From the NCBI GenBank assembly GCA_023443925.1, contig JAEZSL010000225.1, forward strand, positions 1 to 22,952: DNA of 22,952 bases. Direction: 5' to 3'. Positions within the stretch are counted from its first letter, which is position 1. The number at the start of each line of letters is the position of its first letter. The position numbers and the translations under genes were made by a program. The notes under the pieces were generated by a model. It saw only the letters and a list, made by a program, of their open reading frames with translations, did no database searches and was not told where the DNA came from. Of this stretch, positions 1 through 6,971 are shown piece after piece. This stretch comes from Bacillota bacterium. GTDB taxonomy: Bacteria; Bacillota_A; Clostridia; Lachnospirales; Lachnospiraceae.

Positions 1-16
1 TTAATGAGTTGCTCAT
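1..16 (-). CDS. 5' end of an unidentified gene, cut by the window edge
   Basis: Only the first five codons (MSNSL) are in the window. An ATG at 16-14 is preceded on the minus strand by a perfect AGGAGG at 31-26 with a 9-nt spacer, which is a strong start signal for this kind of organism. The gene continues beyond position 1, so nothing can be said about its product. The start codon sits in an inverted repeat (see next entry). Confidence 0.5.
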
Positions 17-61
17 GGTAAAAATCCTCCTACGCGTAAAGTTTTTCTTACATTTTACCAT
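15..61 (-). promoter_or_regulatory. inverted repeat enclosing the ribosome binding site of the edge gene
   Basis: ATGGTAAAA (15-23) and TTTTACCAT (53-61) are perfect 9-bp inverted arms. In the minus-strand transcript the downstream arm contains the AUG start codon and the 29-nt loop contains AGGAGG. Folding would place the start codon in a helix, so translation could be modulated. The stem is AU-rich and may be weak; regulation is inference. Confidence 0.35.
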
Positions 62-249
62 GAATTCAACACTCGTTCCCTAAATAGTTAGTCTCTTAGT
101 GCGAAAAATATTTACTCCTCAGAGCTGTCCTGACAATTTTTCAGATTACAAAAGTATTTATTAATTGAGTATAACATGTACTTTGTGGATACGTCCAATT
201 CCTCGCAAATGGGTGTCCGTAATTTTATTGCCTCATTGGACAAATAAAG
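62..249. other. intergenic stretch, no gene seen
   Basis: No reading frame with a credible ribosome binding site is visible. GTCCAAT (193-199) and ATTGGAC (235-241) form a 7-bp inverted repeat just ahead of the terminator at 250-287. A TATAAC at 170-175 could be a plus-strand -10, but its -35 region is poor. A short plus-strand RNA ending at the terminators is possible but not shown. Confidence 0.3.
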
Positions 250-287
250 GTAAAACGGCATAGTCAAAATTGACTATGCCGTTTTAC
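250..287. terminator. bidirectional intrinsic terminator hairpin
   Basis: Two perfect 18-nt complementary arms (250-267 and 270-287) with GCCGTTTTAC at the 3' side on either strand. The symmetry gives a GC core followed by four U on both strands. On the minus strand it lies about 85 nt past the stop codon of the spore protein gene and is its likely terminator. Confidence 0.7.
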
Positions 288-308
288 TGTACAAATACTA
301 TTATTTGG

Positions 309-344
309 GGCTGGCTTTATATAAGCCGCCTTATTTTTCTTTTG
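309..344 (+). terminator. plus-strand intrinsic terminator
   Basis: GGC-T-GGCTT (309-317) pairs with AAGCCGCC (323-330) around a 5-nt loop with one bulged T, followed by the T-rich run at 331-344. This orientation terminates transcription coming from the left, although no plus-strand gene is visible upstream. Confidence 0.5.
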
Positions 345-370
345 AAGTATTCTGATTCAATATATTAAGA

Positions 371-574
371 TTACTGCTGGCCTGACATACGTTTTTCTTG
401 TTCTGCAATCATTTTCTTAACCATCATACCACCAACGCTGCCGTTCTGATAGGAAGTCAGGTCGCCGTTGTATCCGTGTTTTAAAGGTACACCGATTTCA
501 CCTGCAACTTCATATTTAAAACGATCTAATGCTTCTTTTGCCTGAGGTACTTCTGCTCTGTTTCTACTTGCCAT
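371..574 (-). CDS. alpha/beta-type small acid-soluble spore protein (SASP)
   Basis: A 67-residue protein starting MASRNRAEVPQAKEALDRF. Family features visible are the EAL-DRFKYEVA-E-GV core, which contains the region normally cut by the germination protease GPR, and the C-terminal GYNGDLTSYQNGSVGGMMVKKM block, typical of DNA-binding SASPs. Known role of the family: coats dormant spore DNA, protects it from UV and heat, and supplies amino acids at germination. Start choice: a longer frame begins at 589, but that ATG overlaps the ribosome binding site GGAGG (587-583), which sits 8 nt before the ATG at 574, so 574 is the start. The gene is monocistronic, with its own terminator at 250-287 and a possible forespore promoter upstream. 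The family call is very secure; the exact ssp paralogue cannot be given. Confidence 0.96.
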   Translation of the reverse strand: MASRNRAEVPQAKEALDRFKYEVAGEIGVPLKHGYNGDLTSYQNGSVGGMMVKKMIAEQEKRMSGQQ

Positions 575-667
575 AATAAACGCCTCCATGTTCTTATTTT
601 GAATCCTTTTAGTCAGTTTTTTTGTGTGTGGTTCAAAATAATTCTGTGTTGTTGTTTGTTACGCTAT

Positions 668-697
668 TATTATGTGCAATATGTTTTTTAATAATCA
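668..697 (-). promoter_or_regulatory. possible sigma-G promoter of the SASP gene
   Basis: On the minus strand, CATAATA (674-668) matches the sigma-G/F -10 pattern CATnnTA, and TGATTA (697-692) lies 17 nt upstream, only loosely like the sigma-G -35. The predicted leader would be about 85 nt. The known forespore expression of SASP genes makes this plausible; the -35 match is imperfect. Confidence 0.35.
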
Positions 698-831
698 GGT
701 AATTTTTAGAAATCATAAATTAATTTAATCCAAAATATAAAATTTAATCCTGTTCTTTTTAAATTAAAATAATATAAAAAGTTTATTATAAATCGAATCA
801 TCCGTATACTAAGATTAACCCGAAAGCAATG

Positions 832-3222
832 CTATCCTTGCGGATTCACATGTACTATATACGTTTCATATGGTTTTGTATCCGTTTTGGGACTTAAATA
901 AACTACCTCGCCCATGGCTTTTAAAGCCTCATCATTTAAGTCAGTAAATTTATCTCTCTCAAGCTTTCCTACATAAAGATATTCAATATTATATTTTAAA
1001 ATTAAAGATTGCAGCTGCTCATAATCTGATGCCGTATAAATACTCTCAATATCTTCCGCCCGCTCATTCAGCACTTTTGTATTTCCCCGCCATAACCATT
1101 CATGGACATACCAGCCTAATAGCGTCGGCAGGCCGGTAGCTGCCGAAACACGCTCATAGTCAGAATAGCTGTCTCCATTGGCCTCCAGAATGACCGGTGT
1201 TCCTTTCACATTATTATTCAGCCACTTTATTGCCTCAAAATCATCCGGCATTTTATCTTTTAAAAATGCCTGTGCATCCAGACCTTCATAACCCGATGTC
1301 TGAAAGATATTGCCGTACCAGGCTTCTACAGAAACTTTGGAATACCACAAACTGCTTATAAACAATAGAAAGGTTATAATCGTAAATTTAATCTGCCATT
1401 TAAACCGGAAGTCTTTCATAAATTTCGTAAAAATAAAGCCGCTGCTGACACCAAACAAAATAAATGCCTGATAGGTTAGTTTAAACATTGTGTTGGCCCT
1501 TTTATAATCTCCGGAATAAATATCTTTTACATAAATCAACTCCGGAATCAGTACCAGTCCCATGGCACATAGACCAAGGATGAGAATAAACAGATCAGAT
1601 ATATTTAAGGAGGATACAAAACGGATTAAAGGATTTGTAGCAAATAAAGTTTTGGTTTCGTCCGATCCGTCTTTGCTTTCTACTTCTGTAGAATTACCCG
1701 CAGAATACTTCATCAGCAATTCTATTAACAATCCCAGGATCAGGGCAACCGGCAGCCCCCATAAAATTATCAGCTGATATATGGGGGTGTGGGCTTGAGC
1801 AAGTCGGATCTGGGTTGAAATCTGCTTAAACTTCAAGGTAAAGGGCAGCGCAGTTATTTCTGCAATTATAATTACTGCGATTCCTTCTAATGCAGTAAGC
1901 CATATAGGTTTTAATAAGCTTCTCAGCTTAATGAGCATACCTTTTTTCGGGCTGTAAACCACCAGATTGGTTAACAGGATGACTGCGCCTGAAACAACAT
2001 AATATATAGGATAATCCCAAAAATTAGTTGTTTTAAACAGACCGATTAAAAACCCGATTAAAATAATAAACGGATTAAATATTTCCTTCCATATACCAGG
2101 TTTTGGCAAGGCTGCTTCCTGCAAGAAGCTTTCTGTTACCTTCTTTCTGGACTGGAGCCAGCCGTACAGGATTGCTAACACCGTAAGGACAAATATAATA
2201 TTGATTACATGTGCGTGCAAATCTCCCAGAACAAAGGAATAGTTGGGAAATTCATGAATGGTTTTATCCTTGGTTTCCGGATTATAGCCGATAAACCTTG
2301 TTGAATTGGGAAACCAGTAGTTTGAGGTCTTCTCCTTAATACCCAGTATAGTCCGTGCAATAGGGATCAGCCAATAATACAGTGTAAAATGCAGGTTTCC
2401 CGCCAGAGAAACCCCCGCTCCGGATAATATTCCCGCAATGGCCGGAGATTTTTTATGTTTTATCCCTGAATCTTTCAGAAAATTCCTGGTTACATTGTAT
2501 ACCAGGGAATACGGCAGCACAAAAGCAAAGGCTGCCAGCGTCATCAGCATCAGGTTGTAGCCGACATTCACGGTGACGCCGGATATTCTGGTCATAAATG
2601 CCGCCATGTACTGGCCTACATAATAATAATTAATGGTTTTGCCGGCAAACCATAAATCTTTGGGAGGCATATAATCTCCCCGGATCATAGCAGCCATAAA
2701 ACCGTAATCCATAAATTTTTCCGTTCCGTAGGCTTCCGGCTTGAACCCACGTATATATGTCCAGACAATAAAGAAGATCAAAAATAACAATTCTTCCGAT
2801 ACCATAGATCTTATCTTATCCGCTGATAACATTCTCTTAATCCGCGCTGTCTTTAATCTTGCCAATAAAATTACATTTAAAGCGATACAGAATAAAACAA
2901 TAAGTACACAGGAACCCGATGTAAATTTTAAAATTTTTAAAGAGGATAAGAGCCACATAAGGTAGCCGGATACAGCTAAACCGATGGTCTTGGAAAAAAG
3001 GTATCCGTTGTCATGATAATTAGAAAATAGTCTCTGTGATAGGGGAAGAAATGTAATGCCAAACAAAAGAAGTACAACCCACCATTTAATAAAAGCAGTA
3101 AAATCATCTCTAAGTAATAATTTTGCCAATAGCAGAAAGAGAACTCCAAGTATCACCCGGAGCAGAAGTTTAATTATATTGCCGGATTTTATACGGCCCC
3201 GCACTGATTTTACATTCCCCAT
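832..3222 (-). CDS. DUF2298 (YYY-domain) polytopic membrane protein, putative GT-C-like glycosyltransferase
   Basis: 796 residues with more than ten hydrophobic segments. Diagnostic motifs of the DUF2298 / YYY family are present: KPEAYGTEKFMDYGFMAA near 161-178, NYYYVGQY near 198-205, WFPNSTRFI near 303-311, IHEFPNYSF near 322-330 and GDLHAH near 333-338. The last ~150 residues form a soluble domain after the final membrane segment, as in many GT-C enzymes. The biochemical function of the family is not established to my knowledge; the acidic and histidine residues in predicted loops fit a lipid-phosphate-sugar-dependent transferase. It is the last gene of the operon with UDP-galactopyranose mutase and a family 2 glycosyltransferase, 22 nt after the latter, which supports a sugar-transfer role at the cell surface. 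The ATG at 3222 has GGGAG upstream. No clear terminator follows the stop. Family call good, function inferred. Confidence 0.85.
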   Translation of the reverse strand: MGNVKSVRGRIKSGNIIKLLLRVILGVLFLLLAKLLLRDDFTAFIKWWVVLLLFGITFLPLSQRLFSNYHDNGYLFSKTIGLAVSGYLMWLLSSLKILKFTSGSCVLIVLFCIALNVILLARLKTARIKRMLSADKIRSMVSEELLFLIFFIVWTYIRGFKPEAYGTEKFMDYGFMAAMIRGDYMPPKDLWFAGKTINYYYVGQYMAAFMTRISGVTVNVGYNLMLMTLAAFAFVLPYSLVYNVTRNFLKDSGIKHKKSPAIAGILSGAGVSLAGNLHFTLYYWLIPIARTILGIKEKTSNYWFPNSTRFIGYNPETKDKTIHEFPNYSFVLGDLHAHVINIIFVLTVLAILYGWLQSRKKVTESFLQEAALPKPGIWKEIFNPFIILIGFLIGLFKTTNFWDYPIYYVVSGAVILLTNLVVYSPKKGMLIKLRSLLKPIWLTALEGIAVIIIAEITALPFTLKFKQISTQIRLAQAHTPIYQLIILWGLPVALILGLLIELLMKYSAGNSTEVESKDGSDETKTLFATNPLIRFVSSLNISDLFILILGLCAMGLVLIPELIYVKDIYSGDYKRANTMFKLTYQAFILFGVSSGFIFTKFMKDFRFKWQIKFTIITFLLFISSLWYSKVSVEAWYGNIFQTSGYEGLDAQAFLKDKMPDDFEAIKWLNNNVKGTPVILEANGDSYSDYERVSAATGLPTLLGWYVHEWLWRGNTKVLNERAEDIESIYTASDYEQLQSLILKYNIEYLYVGKLERDKFTDLNDEALKAMGEVVYLSPKTDTKPYETYIVHVNPQG

Positions 3223-3244
3223 AGCAGTCTCCCATCTGTCTTTA

Positions 3245-3949
3245 TTAAATATATTTATTCATAGCATTAAAATCTTTCAAAGCCTGTATACCAATGTGAA
3301 AGATTTTCTTCATATTTATGGAATTTACGCCGCCCTGTCTCGGACGGAAGGTAATAGGCAGGTATTTGACGGGCAGCTTCTTTTTACCGTAAATAACGGA
3401 TATCAAAACATTGGATAGATTATAATCCTTTGGTACCAATTCGATATTTTCCTTTAAAATATCAGCCTTCATCAGGCGGTAAGGGGTATTGGCATCTTTT
3501 ACGGATACATGGAAACAGAGCTGTAATACGATTTTTAAAGTTCTCGTAACAAAAACACGTAACAGGCCATCCTGCCGCTTTTTTCTGTACCCTATTATCA
3601 TGGCATTCTTATTCCTGAGTTTCCAAAACTCCCAGAATTCTTCCGGAAGGGTCTGACCGTCTGAATCGGTCTGAAAGATATAATCTGCTCCTTGTTCAAT
3701 ACCGTAGTGATAACCGTAAAGTATAGTGGCTCCATGTCCTCCGTTGGATTTTGTCAACGGTTGAAAACCAGGCCTTGCTTTTGCTTCTTCTTTCATGATG
3801 GAATAGGTAGAATCCCTGCTCCCATCATCAATTATGACCAGTTTACTGCCGTTCCCGATCGTTTCTGTAATCTGGTACCATTCCTCTATAATATTTCGGA
3901 TATTTTCTTCTTCATTGTAAGCTGGAATTACAATATACAGTTTATCCAT
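3245..3949 (-). CDS. family 2 glycosyltransferase, polyprenol-phosphate sugar synthase type
   Basis: 234 residues. A GT-A fold is indicated by IPAYNEEENI (8-17), DDGSRDST (41-48), NGGHGAT (69-75) and the metal-binding DSDGQ (95-99). Size and motifs resemble DPM1-type synthases, which move a sugar from a nucleotide donor to polyprenyl phosphate on the cytoplasmic face. There are no C-terminal membrane segments, so it would work as a soluble or peripheral enzyme. Its ATG overlaps the stop region of the mutase gene by 8 nt (3942-3949), and its GGAGGA ribosome binding site lies inside the mutase coding sequence, implying translational coupling. The coupling suggests that UDP-galactofuranose may be its donor, but substrate specificity cannot be read from the sequence. 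It could instead be an ordinary surface-polysaccharide transferase. Confidence 0.92.
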   Translation of the reverse strand: MDKLYIVIPAYNEEENIRNIIEEWYQITETIGNGSKLVIIDDGSRDSTYSIMKEEAKARPGFQPLTKSNGGHGATILYGYHYGIEQGADYIFQTDSDGQTLPEEFWEFWKLRNKNAMIIGYRKKRQDGLLRVFVTRTLKIVLQLCFHVSVKDANTPYRLMKADILKENIELVPKDYNLSNVLISVIYGKKKLPVKYLPITFRPRQGGVNSINMKKIFHIGIQALKDFNAMNKYI

Positions 3950-5036
3950 TCAATCCTCCGTTGAATATATCAAGTGCACGCCTTACCACAGCATCCATAT
4001 TGTAATAACGATACTCTGCCAGCCGCCCCAGGAATATAACGTTCTCTTCCTTATCCATTTCCGCCTGGTATAATGCAAATTGCTCCTTACAGTCCTTAGT
4101 AGGGAACGGATAATAGGGTTCACCTTCACTGCAGGGGAACTCTTTTAATATGGTGGTCATCTTATGTTCCTGCCAGGTTAATTGTTTAAATTCCGTAATT
4201 CTGGTAAAGTCATAATCGTTGGGATAATTTACAACCGGTGCAGGCTGGTATTCCTCTTTGTTAAAGGTTTCAAAGACGAAATCGATACTGCGGTATTCCA
4301 TTTTTCCATATTTAAAATCATAAAAATAGTCTGTCGGACCGGTATAAATCAGTTTCTCGTATTCCAGCTCGTTTATGACTTCTTTATAATCTGTATTTAA
4401 CAAAATCTTAATATTTGGATTCGCAGCCATCTTCTCACACATTTTGGTATAACCGAATTTTGGCATTCCCTGATAGCGGTCATTAAAATATCGGGTGTCC
4501 CGGTTGAGACGGATGGGAATCCGGGATATAACAGATGTATCGATTTCTCCGGGGTCAATGCCCCATTGTTTTTTTGTATAGGTTTCAAATATCTTCTTGT
4601 ATATATCCTCTCCAACTTTACTCAGTGCCACATCTTTGCTGGTTTTAATTTCATCTATGGGAATCGCCTGTTTTTTCAGGAAATCCTCCACCTCTTCACA
4701 GGATAAATTCAGATTATAGAGTTTGTTAATGGTTTCCACGGTTATGGGCATGGGAATCAGATTCCCGTCCACATACGTAAGTACTCTGTGCCAGAAATCA
4801 TTCCATGGGGTAAAACTGCTTAAATACTGATAAACTTCCCGGTCATTGGTATGAAAAATATGGGGACCGTAATTATGAATTAAGATACCCTCTTCATTAT
4901 AAGAGTCATATACATTTCCGCCGATATGACTCCTCTTTTCGATGATGAGTACCTTCTCATTTAAAACATTGGCAATCCGTTCCGCTACGGTCAAACCCGC
5001 CAGTCCTGCTCCGACGACGATATACTTGTACTTCAT
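3942..5036 (-). CDS. glf: UDP-galactopyranose mutase
   Basis: 364 residues. This is an FAD flavoenzyme converting UDP-galactopyranose to UDP-galactofuranose, the donor for galactofuranose in surface glycans. Visible features: the N-terminal Rossmann dinucleotide motif IVVGAGLAGL (6-15), the EKRSHIGGN segment (33-41), and the family signature NYGPHIFHT (55-63), followed by the FWHRVLTYVDG region. Length fits bacterial Glf (about 360-390). Start choice: the frame is open to 5069, but AAAGGAG lies just upstream of the ATG at 5036 and this start puts the FAD motif at the usual distance from the N-terminus. It is the first gene of a three-gene operon ending with DUF2298. The 187-nt upstream gap holds a 30-bp tandem repeat. 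No truncation or missing motif seen. Confidence 0.97.
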   Translation of the reverse strand: MKYKYIVVGAGLAGLTVAERIANVLNEKVLIIEKRSHIGGNVYDSYNEEGILIHNYGPHIFHTNDREVYQYLSSFTPWNDFWHRVLTYVDGNLIPMPITVETINKLYNLNLSCEEVEDFLKKQAIPIDEIKTSKDVALSKVGEDIYKKIFETYTKKQWGIDPGEIDTSVISRIPIRLNRDTRYFNDRYQGMPKFGYTKMCEKMAANPNIKILLNTDYKEVINELEYEKLIYTGPTDYFYDFKYGKMEYRSIDFVFETFNKEEYQPAPVVNYPNDYDFTRITEFKQLTWQEHKMTTILKEFPCSEGEPYYPFPTKDCKEQFALYQAEMDKEENVIFLGRLAEYRYYNMDAVVRRALDIFNGGLNG

Positions 5037-5123
5037 AATAATCTCCTTTGATCCTATATACTTTTTCACTTAAATAATTTGCAAAGCTGCTTACGTTTTT
5101 CGATTTTTATAAATGCACTGCTT

Positions 5124-5191
5124 CCTGCCGGAATAAAACCGTCCAAATCCCCACCTGCCGGTATAAAACCTTCCAAATCCAAATCTGCCGG
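5124..5191. repeat. 30-bp tandem repeat, about 2.3 copies, in the glf upstream region
   Basis: Units start at 5124, 5154 and 5184. The first two agree at 26 of 30 positions; the third is partial and keeps only its first ~8 bases. Each begins CCTGCCGG (TCTGCCGG in the third) and contains TAAAACC-TCCAAATCC. On the minus strand they lie in a 42-codon frame (ATG 5194, stop at 5066) with a ten-residue repeat like DLDGFIPAG, ending 29 nt before glf. That frame has no ribosome binding site, so it is not called as a gene. Confidence 0.85.
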
Positions 5192-5223
5192 CATTGACCA
5201 AAAACCTAGCCGGAGCAATTATT

Positions 5224-6840
5224 TTACAGAATATTATAGATGTCTTCCGTCAATATTTGTGATAACTGCTCTCTGGTCGGAGTATTGTAAGTCACTAAAC
5301 GGTTTGCCTGATTCACTACAATTGTCTCAAATACATTTCGAATTCCTCTGGCATTACCAAACTCTTCCCGTTCTTTTTCTTCCATCTGATCGAGCCTGTT
5401 TCTTACTGCAGCCAGTGCTTCCTCCTCTATGGTAAGGCCTGCTTTTTGGGCCATGGCTTTCAATATCTGTATCAGTTCTTCCCTGGTATAATCGGTAAAC
5501 TCAATAAATTTATTAAATCTGGAAATCAATCCGGTATTTGATTTAAGAAACTGCTGCATCTCACTTCGATATCCGGCTACGATCACAACAAGATTATCCC
5601 TGTGGTCTTCCATCATTTTCACTAACGTATCGATGGCTTCGGCGCCAAAATCATTGTTTCCGGTACTCCCAGCAAGGGAATATGCCTCATCAATAAAGAG
5701 CACTCCTCCAAGGGCTCTCTCGACTACTTCCTTTACTTTCAGGGCAGTCTGACCCACAAAGCCTGCTACCAGGCCGGATCGGTCTGTCTCAACCAGATTA
5801 CCTTCTGAGAGTATACCTAATTCCTTATAAATCCTGGCTACCAGTCTGGCTACCGTTGTTTTTCCGGTACCCGGATTTCCGGTATAAACCATATGGTACG
5901 ACATGTCCATGACAGGCATATCGTATTCTTCCCGAAGCTTTCTGACTCTGATCAGATTGATTAGTGAATTGATTTCACTTTTTACAGAATCCAGACCAAT
6001 CAAGCTAAACAGCTCAGACAGGCACTCCTCCAGTTTATCTTTTTCCAATTCCTGAGCTGACACTTGGGCTTGTCCGGTTTCACTTGCTTGTGCATCCGGC
6101 AGATTCTCCGATACCGCAAGAGATTCTTTCCTGCTTTCCGCTCTTATAGAAACCGTATCAGCCGTATCCGGAATTTCCCGGATATTTATCTTGCTTCTAT
6201 CCCTGTGCAGAATATATTTATCCTTATATTTTTCAAAATCACCATTTGCGGTTAACTGCATTGCATTGCTGAATTCCAGTTCTTCACAACTGATTTTACG
6301 AAATACATATCTTTCATCCACTACATAATTTATTCTATCATTTCCCTTTATAAACGCACTGACCTGCCGGTAATAACCAAGTATAAAGGCAGTCAGTTTC
6401 ACATTTTTGGAGTCGTTTATATAAGACATAGCTAAAAGTATATTTAAGAGTGCGTCAAAAAACATACCGCCGATACAGGTAGCTTTCTCAATATCCCGCA
6501 GACTTAATAACTGCAGTAAAATAGGCGGCGCTTTTAATACTCTCTGTGCCTGCTCCGCAATCTTATAATCCTCTTCTAAAGTCATACCAATCATATTATA
6601 CTGCGGTATGTCCGCTATATACTCTCGTTCCTCCTGGTTAAAACAACCGCAGGATACCGCCAGTTGTACCAAAACCGCCTGCAGATACAGATCCAGCATC
6701 TCCTGTATGGGCCGTCTAAGCACAGATTCCGGTTTTTCCCAGTATCCTTCCTGCTCAAGCAGGTCACAATATTTTGCTAAGGTATTATAATTGTCCTTGC
6801 CAATCTGAAAAAGCTTCGCTTTTGAATAACCCTGGCTCAT
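5224..6840 (-). CDS. CbbX/SpoVK-type AAA+ ATPase with a long N-terminal domain
   Basis: 538 residues. The C-terminal half (from about 270) is a complete AAA+ module: Walker A GNPGTGKT (321-328), Walker B LFIDEA (381-386), sensor VAGY (421-424), an arginine-finger-like SRFNKFIEF (about 440-448) and the FGNARGIRN segment (about 493-502) typical of CbbX/SpoVK relatives. Residues 1-220 are a helical region not recognised, followed by a Ser/Glu/Ala-rich linker (about 225-265). In this family SpoVK acts in spore maturation and CbbX remodels Rubisco; which client this one handles is unknown. AAGGAG precedes the ATG at 6840. It probably forms its own transcription unit between recG and glf. ATPase call secure, role open. 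Confidence 0.92.
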   Translation of the reverse strand: MSQGYSKAKLFQIGKDNYNTLAKYCDLLEQEGYWEKPESVLRRPIQEMLDLYLQAVLVQLAVSCGCFNQEEREYIADIPQYNMIGMTLEEDYKIAEQAQRVLKAPPILLQLLSLRDIEKATCIGGMFFDALLNILLAMSYINDSKNVKLTAFILGYYRQVSAFIKGNDRINYVVDERYVFRKISCEELEFSNAMQLTANGDFEKYKDKYILHRDRSKINIREIPDTADTVSIRAESRKESLAVSENLPDAQASETGQAQVSAQELEKDKLEECLSELFSLIGLDSVKSEINSLINLIRVRKLREEYDMPVMDMSYHMVYTGNPGTGKTTVARLVARIYKELGILSEGNLVETDRSGLVAGFVGQTALKVKEVVERALGGVLFIDEAYSLAGSTGNNDFGAEAIDTLVKMMEDHRDNLVVIVAGYRSEMQQFLKSNTGLISRFNKFIEFTDYTREELIQILKAMAQKAGLTIEEEALAAVRNRLDQMEEKEREEFGNARGIRNVFETIVVNQANRLVTYNTPTREQLSQILTEDIYNIL

Positions 6841-6892
6841 TATGACTCTCCTTCCTTTTAAGGTGCCTCAGGAAATTATAAGGAACGATCTT

Positions 6893-6898
6893 ATTATA
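6893..6898 (-). promoter_or_regulatory. possible -10 of the AAA+ gene
   Basis: A perfect TATAAT on the minus strand in the 131-nt gap between recG and the AAA+ gene, about 52 nt before the start codon. No good -35 is found 16-18 nt upstream, so it may be activator-dependent or a chance match in AT-rich DNA. Confidence 0.35.
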
Positions 6899-6971
6899 CT
6901 ATATATTTCCATAAATAAAAAGAGTATGTTGGGAAAAGCAATTTTAATTCCTTGGGAAATAGTGCCCATTC

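Noticed and set aside
64..75. 11-base match TTCAACACTCG to the left arm of the MITE-like repeat
   Set aside because: Matches of this length are expected by chance in a window this size, and no inverted partner or direct repeat accompanies it.
5124..5191. CRISPR-like array
   Set aside because: The 30-bp units are directly adjacent without spacers, and no cas genes are present; the same holds for the 18-bp array at 21670.
5079..5435. 118-codon plus-strand frame
   Set aside because: It is antisense to the end of the AAA+ gene and extends through the 30-bp repeat, with no start signal.
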